Assembly: GCA_001414485.1 (NCBI GenBank)
Contig: LLEY01000313.1
Location: 1 to 35,131 of the forward strand
Reading direction: 5' to 3'
DNA: 35,131 nt
DNA from: Calycina herbarum
Lineage: Eukaryota; Ascomycota; Leotiomycetes; Helotiales; Pezizellaceae
A program made the position numbers and the translations under genes. This document shows positions 10,635 through 22,415 of this stretch, in pieces. A model generated the notes under the pieces. It saw only the letters and a list, made by a program, of their open reading frames with translations. It was not told the DNA's origin and ran no database searches. Every line of letters begins with the position of its first letter. Position 1 is the stretch's first letter.

Positions 10635-10737
10635 CCCCGGGCGGGATCACGACCTTCTCATTTGGACGACGAGTCGGTGACATTGCGTTACAATCCATCC
10701 AGACGGTGTGGCCTCCCCGCATTCCCAACCCCCGGGG
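10635..10737 (+). promoter_or_regulatory. Three CreA/Mig1-consensus sites upstream of sugar transporter
   Basis: The CreA carbon-repressor consensus SYGGRG is met at 10635-10640 (CCCCGG, minus), 10715-10720 (CCCCGC, minus) and 10732-10737 (CCGGGG, plus). All three lie within 105 bp and 140-245 bp upstream of the transporter ATG. Closely spaced pairs are the arrangement typical of functional CreA targets. The local GC-richness raises the chance rate, so this is a prediction that the gene is glucose-repressed. Confidence 0.5.
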
Positions 10738-10878
10738 AGCTAGTTGGAGCGGGCGGGTCTTTTGAAAGATTCATAAGATGAGCGGGTCCCAAGGCCCGAG
10801 AAAGCCAGAAAAGGGAACGTCAACAACGCTTCAACCTTCTTCTCTCTCCTCCCCGCAACACCAGGAGAGTCGACAAGA

Positions 10879-12934
10879 ATGGCTTCCACCAAGGTTTCAG
10901 AGGATATTCATCCCAATGACCCTCTTCACTTCCCGCCAGAGGACAACCTCGATCACACCAAGTCAATGAATGATGTAATTCGCAATGCTAAGAGGGCGAG
11001 TGACGAGGAACACAAAATGACCCTGTGGCAAGGACTCCGGCTATATCCAAAGGCTGTGGGATGGAGCGTTCTCATCTCAACTTGTATCGCTATGGAAGGC
11101 TACGATCTCTGTTTGCTCAGCAGCTTTTGTAAGTTTTTATGGGGACGAGAAGATCTCTTCACTTGACGATATCACTTACTGATAGAACATAGACGCCTTC
11201 CCACAATTCAACAAAAAATACGGAGAACTGTCAAGGGATGGAACTTACCAAGTCCCTGCTCCCTGGCAAGCTGGTCTCAGTAATGTATGGAAATTCCTAT
11301 CTGTGAATCGCCACTCTGCTCACGTGCCATTCAACAGGGTGCAAATGTTGGAGAAATTATTGGACTTTTCATTAATGGTTTTGTTTCTGAACGATTCGGA
11401 TATCGATATACTGTTATGACTTGTTTAACCTTGATCATTGGTTTCACCGCTATTTTCTTCACAGCCAAGGACGTCGTTTCTCTGCTGGTGGCCGAAATTC
11501 TCTGTGGTATTGTAAGTCTCCCCGAATTTTAATATCAGTGGGAACGCTGTAGCTAACCATTTGCAGCCATGGGGAGTCTTCCAAACTCGTAAGTGGAAAT
11601 GAGTTGCGAGGTTTTATGTGTACTAATTACCATTTCCAGTCACCGTTACCTATGCATCAGAAGTTTGTCCAGTTGCTCTCCGTGGATATCTCACTACATA
11701 CGTCAACTTTTGCTGGGGTCTTGGACAGGTAATTGGTATTGGTGTTATCAAGAGTATGTTGCCCCGGCAAGATGAGTGGTCATACAGGTATGTTGAAATC
11801 CCCAAGTCTTCCGGTATTACTTTTGAGTTCCTGAGTCTTTGGTGCTAATTTCGATTTAGAATCCCATATGCTCTCCAATGGATGTGGCCCGTCCCACTTC
11901 TCATCGGAATTGCTCTAGCACCCGAATCCCCCTGGTGGCTCGTCCGAAAGGGTAGAGTTGAAGAAGCAAAGAAGTCCCTCCTTCGTCTTACCAGCTTGAA
12001 TCGCGAAACCGATTTCAATGCAGACGAGACTATTGCAATGATGGTTCATACCACTGCTTTGGAAGAGAAGGTCAGTTAATCATCAGCAGACTTCGTGAAA
12101 TCCGAGCCCCCAATTAACTCTATCTAGATCACTTCTGGCGCGAGTTACTTGGATTGCTTCAGAGGCACCGATCTCCGCCGAACCGAAATCGTCTGCATGG
12201 TCTGGGCCATCCAAAATCTTTCCGGAAACTCCTTCTCAGGCTACTCAACTTACTTCCTCCAACAAGCCGGTCTCTCCGATTCCAAGGCATACGACTTCGC
12301 TCTCGGCCAATACGGAATTAACATGGCCGGTGTATTTGGAGCCTGGTTCCTCATGACCCTTGGCATCGGTCGACGATCACTTTACCTCTATGGTCTCTGT
12401 GGCCTCTGCTCCATGCTGTTGATCCTCGGTTTCCTCGGCCTAGTCCCAGAAAAGAACCGCGACGCAGGCTCCCTAGCCACCGGTTCGATCATGTTAGTCT
12501 GGGCAGCATGCTATCAACTCACCGTCGGAACAGTATGCTACTCCCTCGTCGCCGAATTGTCCACCCGTCGTCTCCAAATCAAATCCGTCGTACTTGGTCG
12601 TAATCTCTACAACATCGTCGGAATAGTCTGCTCTGTTCTCACGCCTTACATGCTTAATCCTGGAGCTTGGGATTGGGGTAATTATGCGGGCTTCTTCTGG
12701 GCTGGTATCTGCTTCCTGTGTATTGTTTATGTTTACTTTCGGCTTCCGGAACCGGCTGGACGGACGTTTGCGGAGCTCGATTTGTTGTTTGAGAGGGGGG
12801 TTAGTGCGAGGAAGTTTGCGTCGACGAATGTGGATGTTTTCGATGAGTCGATTGCGGGGAGTGTGATGGAGAATTATGGGGATAAGAAGGAGAGGCAGGA
12901 TAGCGCTGATGAGAAGGGAACGTTGAAGGAGTAG
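10879..12934 (+). CDS. MFS sugar transporter, alpha-glucoside permease type
   Basis: A plasma-membrane proton-coupled sugar uptake protein of the major facilitator superfamily, closest by eye to maltose/general alpha-glucoside permeases. Exons: 10879-11128, 11193-11284, 11338-11511, 11567-11588, 11640-11787, 11860-12070 and 12128-12934. They total 1704 nt, or 567 residues, a normal length for the family. Motifs: GYDLCLL at residue 74, ERFGYR, PWGVFQT (173-179), YASEVCP, PESPWW (250-255), and TYFLQQAG at the start of the second half. [12 protein letters not shown] and [13 protein letters not shown] follow. A cytoplasmic acidic tail ends the protein. The ATG has A at -3, and the MASTKVSED start precedes the first helix by about 60 residues. 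All splice junctions keep frame, with GT-AG introns of 51-72 nt. The substrate is inferred; it could be another oligosaccharide. Confidence 0.93.
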
Positions 12935-15900
12935 TGAATGTGTGCATCTTCGAGAAGGGCTTGTAGTTTGGTGTTGCAGACTACGGTCCTTCTCTTTGTG
13001 AGGGTGAAAGAGTGATGAATGTCGAGTCGCGGATTCTGGGGAATTGAAGTACGAAGGAAGAGGTGGGTAGGAGAAGTGTGGTCGAGTTTACTTGGTAGGG
13101 TGGCACGTCTGATTCAGGTGTTGATGGATTTTTATTCTGGAAGGGTGCTTCACATTTTTTTGGTGATGCTGGTCGGTGGTGTATTTGGGGCTGGCGCTTG
13201 AGAGTTGGGTCGAATATAGCGGAACATGACTCTATGTAAATATTGTAACACAAAAAACCTTCAAACACAAACCCAAACACCTTCTCACACAATTATATAT
13301 TCTATAATCATATGATATATTCAGCCGCGTCCCAACTTCTAGAACAACATTGGAACTAAAATTAACTTTGGTCTGATTGGGTAGTACATTCCCCGCCCCC
13401 GCTTGTAGTAGCCTCACGGCGTCTCCGCAGGCGGGAGGGTCAAGGTGTTGAGTATCCGTCAAACGCCGACCTCTGCCCCTTCCCCCGCAGCAATGCGTTT
13501 ATATTCCCGACAAAATTCACGAGGAAATGATTTCCCCCGCCCTATCCTTCTGCTAATGCTGTATTATGCTTGGAAAAGGATGACAGCTCCTCCGAGCCGT
13601 TGTAAATCCAGTGGGGCTTTGCGAGAACCAAGAGATAGTTGAGCAGTTGTGAATCGAGTCGGGAAAAGACTTATTAGTTTTGTTTTCTAGTTGGTTGTCT
13701 CAAAATACTTTAAGGTGGTAGAGTGTGCAGTTTATAACTTTAAGAAGAGATCTTCGGTTTGTTATAATTTCAAGGGTAAGTTCAGAGGATAAGAAACGAG
13801 ACATAAGCGGATTTGTATGGCTCTACGGTCATTGGACGAAATGTGGCTTCGATGCCCGTATCTTCTTCGTTGAGATTAAATTTCGCAATTATGAGAAGTT
13901 CGAATTCAAAAAGTTAGAATGAAATGAGGAAATTTGCTGTCGAATAATTTATTACTGTTGAATGGAATCTAGTATTTCGGTAGAAATATTGCTTTGGTTC
14001 TTGCTAAGCACCGAGTCTTGTGCGTATCAAAAAGATTCAGTTTTTTCTTTTGATCCAAAGTTCCTCTTCTACTCACCTGAACCTTTGGGCACTATGCCAT
14101 CGCCGTCATCGATATTTCGCTCTTCACAGCTTACTTCACTCAATACCTCAGGTTTTATATATATGAGTCGGAAACCCAATTTTCGTTGAACAATTTGACC
14201 AGTAGGCCTTTTTGTGGTTGTATGTTTGATCTACGGGAAGAGTTCTTGAAGGAGGATGTGGGGATGTAGTTGGTAATGAATCAATGGAAGGGGTTTCCGG
14301 AAGTCGAGGGGATGAGAAGCGAGAAGCGAGAGAAGAAAAGAGTAAATTGAAAGTGAAAGTAACCCTCTATGATTTCTTATATTGCATTAAGAAAGCAGTC
14401 GAGTTTTACTTAGGAATACTATAAAGGTGTTAGGAAAATCTTTCTAATAAAAACGAATTCAATGTCGAAGTTAAGAGCAACTCTGATTCTAAAACGCGTT
14501 TGAAATAACATGACAGAGCATGACATCCATTTTCATCGGTACAAAGGAAAAACAGTCATATTGAAACCGGAGCTTGTAGCATCGAGTACTTTGACGCAGC
14601 GAAAGCATGTGAGAACTTCGATAGCTACAGAAAGGTTGAACATGTCACGAGTCACACTGCTGGTAATTGAGTTGTGCACTTAGAATGAACTCTCTACTCT
14701 TTCACGAGAATTAGTTAAGTTTTACCAATACCCTCGACAGCAAGGAAATATTCGGCGGCAGGCGACGGAATTTTTGAATTTCTGTAACACCTGCATAAAA
14801 TCTTCGAGAGATGATCTTAGGTGTCTTTGAACGATTTTGAAACATACTTGGGACCACTTACGCTTCCCAGGCCTTCAGTTTTTGTCCAAAGTATAATAGT
14901 ATATTGCCATAGCCTCTAAATTGGACTCTGAATGGCTACAGCTTAGGTGGCAATTTATAGAGAGAGTACAATTGGGAAAAGAAAAGTGAAGATTTTCATG
15001 TGCCATTATCACAAAGTGCCTTCTGAATATATGCTCATTGAGTGTTAAGCCTGAAATTCACGATGCCTTATGCTTGAATTTCTCTGAAAAATTTCATTTG
15101 CGGAGGGTTTATAACAGTATTGTCTGCATTTACCTAGAACCATGTTCATACCGTTTTGATGTCCTTCGCGAATCGCGGATTCTGTCAAGGAAACGTCAAT
15201 TCCAGTGAGCGTCCTTTATAAACTTTGTTTACAGCAGTTATGGGTAGTGTCAACGACTATTTTATGCCTTCGGGCTTTTTGACTGGCTCCCCATCTCTCA
15301 CACAGGTGCGAAGAACCAGAAAGTTCAGGCCTTTTATCAAGCATTGAAGAATTTCGATGAAATGCCTTGCAAATCTCAATATTCCAAGAAAGAGCACTGC
15401 AACGGCAAAGAAAATCGAATTCCAAGGCCTTTGCTGTCGACTCGAAAGCTACTATCGAAATGCATGGATACCCTTTAGTAGCCTCCTGAAAATTTACATG
15501 GGGAAAAGTGCGTGTCGTTCCGTTTAATGAAGCCTGCTTCAATATCACACAAGTTCCACGCAATTCCTGGTTCCTTTTTTGCATATTTCCCTGGTCAAAG
15601 AATTGCGAATGGAACCTTGTACTAACTTATATCTACGAATTCCATCCCCGAACTGAGGTTGTAACCACAAGAAAAACAATTTATTATCTCAGAAGAACAC
15701 CAGTACGGCACCGCGCTGTTGAAGTTGCTAAGGAACTTCCGCGGACCGCAGTTTGCTTGAGCCATCTCTTTCTGATAAGTATTCCCAATTATAATTCCAT
15801 TCATTATCAGTAGACTAAAACAACAGCAGAAAACCAGCAAGGGATAAGTCAAAACAAGCCAACTTAGGTCGAATAGTTAATAGATAAGTTGCTGAAAAAA

Positions 15901-16072
15901 CTAAGTGTTAGATATACTTACTTTTTGTCAAGAAGTATTGTATTTACTTTAAAAAGTATTAGATTTACTTATATTTAGTAAATAAGTATCAGATTTACTC
16001 ACTTTTACCTCGGATATACTCACCTCAAGTAAACAAAAAAATTATAACATCCCAAAACCATCTTCCCCACGT
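12935..16072. other. Gene-poor stretch
   Basis: About 3.1 kb contains no gene I can support. A 122-codon minus-strand frame (15584-15216) and an overlapping 101-codon plus-strand frame (15508-15813) have no recognisable domain and no clear splice partners. A plus-strand stretch near 14086-14155 reads FGHYAIAVIDISLFTAYF, membrane-like, in a closed frame. It might be a tiny relic of a transporter, but it is too short to call. Confidence 0.45.
15903..16032. repeat. Degenerate AT-rich minisatellite 3' of the P450 gene
   Basis: The core AAGTATTAGATTTACTTA recurs with variation at 15903, 15933, 15954 and 15984, with a partial copy near 16010. The spacing is 21-30 bp. It ends about 40 bp beyond the P450 stop codon and so probably lies in or just past that gene's 3' untranslated region. 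Confidence 0.7.
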
Positions 16073-17881
16073 TTACTCCTCACTCCTTACCCCTTTCTTG
16101 ACCCACCTCAACCCCACACCCTCAGGATCAACCATCTCATGCAACATATGCCCCTCATGATCAACAACCAAACTCTTCCTCCAAGCCCTCTCTCTAGCCT
16201 GCACGTCCGTTTCTTCCTTCTCCCTCTGCGATTCAACTCTCCAATCCCTGAAAAACACAGCTAGAGCAGCCACCAATTCCACTTGCGCAAATTTCTTCCC
16301 CGGACAAACCCGTTGACCCCATGCAAAAGGTATGAAATGACCAAATGTATCTGGTGCAATGACTTCATTCTCGAAGATTTGCGTGGGAACGATGCTGTCA
16401 GAGAGTTTGGTACTGATGAACCGGCTTGGATCCCATTTCATAGGATCCTCTCCCCAATACTTAGGATGTGTGTGGAGAGCTGGCAGAGAGCAGTGTACAG
16501 CTGTTTCTGCTGGTATCGTGTACATGGTCCCATTTATTTTTAGAGGTTGGGATGTTGAGTTGGTGGTTTTGCAGAGGAGGGAGAGTGGGTGGCATATTCG
16601 GAGTGACTCGAACTGTGATAATTAGTATTTCCAGGAAGCGGGAAGAGGGGAACAACTCACAACCACGGCACCACACCGCTTCAATTTTGGAAAGGTTTCG
16701 TAATCCCACGACGAATTGGAATCCTTGGGTAAGTAATGATTTATTTCCTCTGCAATCCAATCCTGAGTCTCTGGGTGTGCGGCAAGGTGGACCAGCAAGT
16801 TTGTCAAGGCTATAGCGGTCGTATCGTTTCCGGCGAAGGCGTATACGAAGAGATTGCTCAGAATTTCTTCTTCGGTGAGGGTTATCTTCCTGCTTGGCTT
16901 TTCACTTTCTAGGCGACCTAATTTCTTGTCGTTGATGGGTCGATCCTCTTCGCATGCCTGAACCAAGCGTGCGACCAGGTGTTGGTTACTGCTTTTTCCT
17001 TCTTTGATAAATTGTCTCTCCTCATTCATCAAACCATGAACGTAAGAACGGAATGTGGACATGGCGATTGCGGCCTGTTTCCATGATTCCGGAATCCACC
17101 ATGATTTTAATCCTTTCTCGCCGAATATGAAAATCTGAATGATGGATGCCAATATTGTCGACAGCGAATCCCGGTACTGGTATGAAGTGTCCTTGATATG
17201 CTTTTCTTCCCTCTTTTCTGCATGTCCTTCGAAATCATACACTTTATTGAAAAGAGCAGCAGCAAGAACGTTTAAAGTAAATACTTTGGTATCCTGGTGA
17301 GTTGACCGAATGGGCTGCTTCGCTCGTTGAGTCCAATATTCTAGCATACCCAGTGCCTGTTTCAAAGACCGACTCCAAACCACCTCATTATTTTTTTCAG
17401 TAAACGTGACGCCAGTCATTTTTCGGTGTTGTTGCCACTCTTGGTCATCCGTCGTAGATAAATTCTTGCCATAAACATTCAAAACAGCCATCTCCTCCAT
17501 ATTTCGTCGGAAATCAGAACGTCGCTGCAAAATCTCATAGATTGTCTCCGCATTAGATACACAAAGCTCGACACCACCAGGATGAACCACCATAAAAGCA
17601 TCGCCGTACTCAACATATATGTTGGCCCGTTCATTAGCTTCCCAGCCGTAAGAATATACCCGTTTGAGATTTTCAGTCGCTATTCCAAGCCGAGTGCAAA
17701 GTCGGACGAATGAGCTACCGTAAAGCAGCCAAAAGGGGTTGATTGGCGATATCCAGCGAACAATATAAGGTAACCCACTTGCTTTAGCTTTTGCGCGATT
17801 GTGCATCAGCGCTTGAGCAGTCCAAACAAATAACGCAACCGGGAGAGCGAGAAGAGTGAGCGATACTGTTAAAAGAGCCAT
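16073..17881 (-). CDS. Cytochrome P450 monooxygenase
   Basis: A membrane-anchored heme-thiolate monooxygenase of the microsomal type. There are two exons: 17881-16661 and 16612-16073. They are separated by a 48-nt intron with a GTGAGT donor and a CTAATTATCACAG end. The product is 586 residues. An N-terminal hydrophobic anchor covers residues 2-24. The I-helix oxygen-activation motif AGNDTT lies near residue 350. The K-helix ExxR (ESLR, 409-412) sits just after the splice junction. A WDPSRF element follows, then the heme loop FAWGQRVCPG with the iron-ligand Cys near residue 510. All invariant P450 residues are present, so it looks functional. The ATG at 17881 has AAA before it and precedes the anchor directly. 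The substrate cannot be inferred, and no biosynthetic partner genes adjoin it, so detoxification or a dispersed secondary pathway are equally possible. Confidence 0.93.
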
Positions 17882-19713
17882 TTTGCACGAGCCAGAAAAC
17901 AACGGGTGTGGAGTCGTTAATTGATTACGCCAAGGCGCGTCAAGTGGATGGTGACAGACTGGGGAAATAACGAACGAAAAAAGCAGTCGATCATCCCAAA
18001 AGCCAGGAGGGAGCTCTTGGGGCTAAATAAGATAGTGGATGTTGTGCTGACGACCGGAAGCTGTGGCCAACTGCTTAGCAAGTTAGTTCTGCCAACCCAT
18101 GCTAGCGGCACGTCTCGCAATATACTACTCAATGAAGTAAAGGTCACAACTTCTAGTTCTGAAAAGGTAGTGGATACAGGGATTCAAGCCATTAGGAAAG
18201 CTGCTAATTACTGTGCCTCAACTGGAATTTAGCGTATCGGATCCGAATCGAAACTCGGGATTTCAATAACGAAACCGAGCTAAATCCGTTTTCTTGCAGA
18301 TAAAGCCCGGGGAGCAGATAAATGGTTCAATTGAACCGGAGATAATTGAAAATGTTGAAAACTGTTGGAACATGATCGAGGTAGTTCTCTACCTACACTG
18401 CAATCCCACCAAACAAATAGACTATGGCTCTTGTCAAATCAAACGCTTGCAAATGAAATAGTAATTGCAAATAGAAGGCTGTCTATAGAAGATGGGTTGG
18501 GGGAGGAGGGAAATAATGTGTGAGATTCGTCCAAGAGAGCTAGAGGAATCATGTGGGAGGATGTTATTTTGGCCCCCATATTCCATATGCTTCCTCTGCC
18601 TCAATTCATATTTCAACCAATCTATTGCCATATAAATTGCGGAAAAAGGAAGCTGGAATGAGAGCACCATTCGTTTCTATTCGCAGAAACTAGAAAGTAC
18701 AGTGTAACTAGATCCAAGAGACGAACGACAAAAGAATCCAGAAAACCACTTGGCATTTTCGAGTCCATCCCACCCACGTAATATGCACAATGCCCTTCAT
18801 TCTTAGCCCAAATATCAATCGCTGACAGCCATTTGTAGGTATGTGTTCGGATGTGGTCTTTCCTTGACCCTATTTTCATTGTAGGACTTTTCGCAGACGG
18901 AGAAGTGGTATCGCAATGTTCAGAGAATGCCGTGGGATATAAAGGAACCGCGAAAGGAAACCCCCATCACCTAACTCGAGGGAAGCAGGCGTTTTGCCAC
19001 CCGCTAGACGCATAAATCTGCCAGCCAACGAAGTTTCGGAGGACTTCTCGCAGTAGAATTGATGTCGTAGTTCTCGATATGAAGACCTCCCCAGCCAGCC
19101 CCCGCCTCTTTCCAACTTCTTTGTATGCTTGTATGCCTCTCGATTCCTGTTTCTCAGGTCCGCGATGAACCAAGGCCTTGATGAGAGGGACCTTCTCAGA
19201 GATATTTTCCCTCCACGGACTTGCAGACCACCTCGGTGCCTTCAATCGTGGGAAAGTGGTTTTTTTCGACGAGAACCTTTGCGAAGCCGAAAACCAACCA
19301 GGTATAGAGTAGTTGCAGAACGGGAGACGAAGGGAGAAGCGTGGGCTGCGCTAGATTTGAGCTCTTCTATCGAGGACACCGCAGGAATCTGTGGTTAGTG
19401 CTAGATGAGGTGCAACATGAATATTCATAGATGAGCGGTTGAGGCAAAAGGTACTGATTTTGGAGCAAGGGAGACCAACTTTAGCTGGCACGGACACGTG
19501 ACCCGGACTTGCCTGTCGCCATCATTTCAGTTCTGTCAGTGTCATCAACTTTTATGTTTCCTGCTTTCGCTGGGTTTCCTGCGTTTGTTCTTGTTATTCT
19601 CGCCTACTGCGCCCTTCCCATAGCCATGTCTCGAGCCTACATCACTTTCAATTGATAGCACTGATTTCTTCTTCCTGTCACACTTGAAGACGAGAAATGC
19701 CTTCCTCTTCGCG
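17882..19713. other. Intergenic region between P450 and HET-E-type pseudogene
   Basis: It holds the divergent 5' regions of the P450 (minus) and the HET pseudogene (plus). A 14-bp palindrome, GGTTCAATTGAACC, lies at 18324-18337. Small frames, for example minus 18879-18622 with a genuine ATG (85 codons), have no recognisable features and I do not call them. Confidence 0.45.
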
Positions 19714-21671
19714 ATGCGGCTTCTAAGTACCAACACTTTCACTCTCAACGAATTCTTTGCGGGCATTCCCAAGTACGCCATTGTGTCGCATACTTGGGGC
19801 ACCGATGAAGTGTCATTTCAGGACATCCAGCGCGATCATGTGTGGCTTGCCACAGAGAAACCCGATGCTAAGTTTGCCAAAATCAAAAATAGCTGCGAGA
19901 AGGCTGCTTCCCAAGGCTATGAATTCATATGGATTGATACATGTTGTATTGATAAAACAAGCTCCTCTGAATTATCTGAGGCTATCAATTCAATGTTTCG
20001 GTGGTATCAAAAGTCAGATGTATGCTATGCATATTTGGCAGATGTAGATGTCGATCAAGAAAACTACGATGTTCATGGTATCATGAAAAAGGCGAGGTGA
20101 TTTAGTCGAGGATGGACGTTGCAGGTATGTCAGTCCTGAAATTCACATTTGAATAGCTGCTGAGTTGCCAATGACAGGAACTCATTGCATCCAGAGAAGT
20201 GCACTTCTATGATCGGAAAGAAGAATAGTTTGTTGCAGGAACTGGCAAGCCATACAGCTATAGAGCACTATGCTTTGCAAGGCGGCAATATTCAACGGCT
20301 AACTGTTGCTCGGCGAATGTCATGGATGGAAGATAGACGAACTACTAGGACTGAGGATATGGCGTATTGTCTTCTTGGTATATTTGTGATCAGCATGCCG
20401 ATGTTATATGTAAGTTGCCTATCCTACAAATAGACAGCTCTCCCAAGCGAACTTTTCTTGAGCTTAATTCTGGTTTTCAAACTAGGGAGAGGGCAACGGA
20501 GCATTATCAGGCTTCAGGAGGAAATTATCAAATCTACGGATGATCAGTCTTTGTTTGCGTGGGAAACTCGACATGGATTCAAAGGCCTATCACTCCACGG
20601 AGGCCCATTGTTTGCATCCTCCCCCGCTCTCGTTTACTGGCCCAAAAGTATTGCGCAATTTAGATTTCACCGATCTTCACGTCCTTCATCCGCATCAACC
20701 AACAAGGAACTTCAGTTGCGCGTCCTCTTATGTCCTGATTCTGATATTGGAATTGAAAACGTCTATTTCGCCGTTCCAGACTGTCCTATTGGGAATTTAC
20801 CTGGTGTATTAGCCGGAGTCAAAGTCAAACGTCTATCTACTGGTGGTCAGCATTTCACTCGGCTCGGTAATAAGTTGCTCACGGTCCAATCTGGTGGGGC
20901 TAGTGTTCATGAACGACTCAAAGGATTCAACCCAGAGGAAGCACAGGAAAAACTACTTGTAAAGGAGTTTAACAACAAAATGGGTTCCCCGGCAATAGTA
21001 TACAAATCTTGGGAATTGGGCACGCTCTACGTAGGCTCGGATTTTACAGGGGCACTACTTCCCGGATTTTGGATCTTAACTATGTCTCCTCTCAATCTCA
21101 GAATAGGCCCGGCATATCCACCTCATCTTTGGGATCCCAACACCAGCATATTACAACCACAATGCAATCCACTGGCCTCAGATACTCGGAAATACTCAAA
21201 GTCACGGGGACTTTTGGAGCTCTTTTTTTGCAGCCCGTTGCAGGTGTCTCTTTTCGTGCAGGCTGTGCTCATGAAGGAATTATCCTCATGCTAGGAACCG
21301 AGCTAACACACTTGAGCGAGTGCGCAGCTTTCGCCGTAATGGTCGCCGGCAAAATCCAGGAGCTCCCGTCTTCCTCTGAAGCTCTTTTGAATTATAGACT
21401 ACTCACAATGCCTCGTTATCTTTGTAATGAGATACGCAAGCTTTACAGTACTTGCTCTCAAGGAGATATGACATGCATTGTAGAGTCCATGACAATATCA
21501 GGCAGGGAAATGTATCTTGTTCGGGTATTTTATTCAGAACGCCCCCCGACTGATCTAATCGGTAAAAGATTTCACGACGTTCATCACGATCAACCCCACA
21601 TTATGGACGTTCCAAAAATTGCTGATCACCTCGAACTAAATTACGACTTTCAAGGACGGAGGTTGTGTTGA
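19714..21671 (+). pseudogene. HET-domain protein of HET-E type, broken
   Basis: It begins with the canonical MRLLSTNTF start (ATG 19714), then KYAIVSHTWG, EFIWIDTCCIDK, SEAINSMFRWY and CYAYLADV. The motif R-stop-FSRGWTLQ follows, with TGA at 20098-20100 at a position normally Trp. A 53-nt intron (20125-20177) leads to ELIASREVHFYD. The frame then shifts near 20212-20220 to the frame with RRMSW, RTEDMAYCLLGIF and MPMLY. A 76-nt intron (20410-20485) joins to GEG at the wrong phase; one base appears lost near 20493 before RLQEEIIKS and DDQSLFAW. The C-terminal region shifts frame again between about 21150 and 21230 (PPHLWDPNT in one frame, then GIILMLGTE in another). The HET domain would have acted as a death-signalling module in vegetative incompatibility. 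At least one stop and three frame breaks make a functional product unlikely. Confidence 0.88.
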
Positions 21672-22415
21672 CCCAGTGGAATTGTTCTCGAAAATGGATG
21701 TTCTGTATTGGGAATTCTTCCGATGATTGTCGAGTGAAACGATCTTGTATTCGATAACGGGGATTTAGGTATGTTTCCTGACTCTTGGGATTTTGGTTAT
21801 CGTTTATCTGTGGCAATAATAACTTTCAGTGGGGTGTTAATTTCATTTAGCTTAGGATCTTTTATCTCATCTATTCACTCTCTTTGAATTTTTGCTATTA
21901 GTTCTTTCAAGTTTTCCGTTCAAGCAATGACAATTGTTGGGTCTCAATGTGCTACCGACAAACATATCTCTCTTTAGCACCACGGGAATAAAGCCGGAAA
22001 TAAAACAAATTGTACCAAGTCCCGCTCATCACACCGCCGCATTATAAACATTCCGTTTATTATACCTCCCTTCTGCGCCAATAATCGTCACTACTTCTGC
22101 TCCCCCTCAACATTATCTCGATGTGATAGGTACAAAACTATTGCACCCTCACACACTGCAGATCTGCTCTCCCCTTTGCCGCATTCGCAAGATAAGTTTG
22201 CCGCATTCAGAAGATAACGAGCCGAGTAGGCAATCAACAGAAAGGCCCTCCGCTCTACCTCCCAGTGGAAATATCTCTCTAGTAAGAACCAAGAAACAGG
22301 TCCCCAAAACAGGCGAAACGATTATAAATATACATACGAAAGCCACCTCGTATCAATTTAACAAAATTAACAGCAATCTTTCAGAGCCTGATAAACTGGC
22401 CTCATGGCAGCAAAC
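21672..22415. other. Convergent 3' intergenic region
   Basis: It lies between the 3' ends of the HET-E-type pseudogene (plus) and the membrane-anchored protein (minus). I see no gene, repeat or RNA element that I can support. Confidence 0.4.

Noticed and set aside
10303..10969. Small frames upstream of the transporter (63 codons at 10303 and 10778)
   Set aside because: The first starts at TTG; the second overlaps the transporter start out of frame and could only be an upstream ORF if the transcript begins before 10778, which cannot be seen.
14086..14155. Membrane-like peptide reading FGHYAIAVIDISLFTAYF
   Set aside because: Too short and bounded by stops; cannot be tied to a transporter without a database search.
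15216..15813. Overlapping open frames of 122 (minus) and 101 (plus) codons
   Set aside because: They overlap on opposite strands and show no family resemblance; the minus frame has no ATG start. I could not choose one as real.
18622..18879. 85-codon minus-strand frame with genuine ATG
   Set aside because: No recognisable domain, no splice continuation, and length within chance expectation.
3182..20100. TGA read as Trp (genetic code change or recoding) in the HET genes
   Set aside because: The intact methyltransferase-like gene ends at a TGA, and the intact P450, transporter and permease use TGG for Trp. The same HET genes also have TAA and frameshifts, so simple decay is sufficient.
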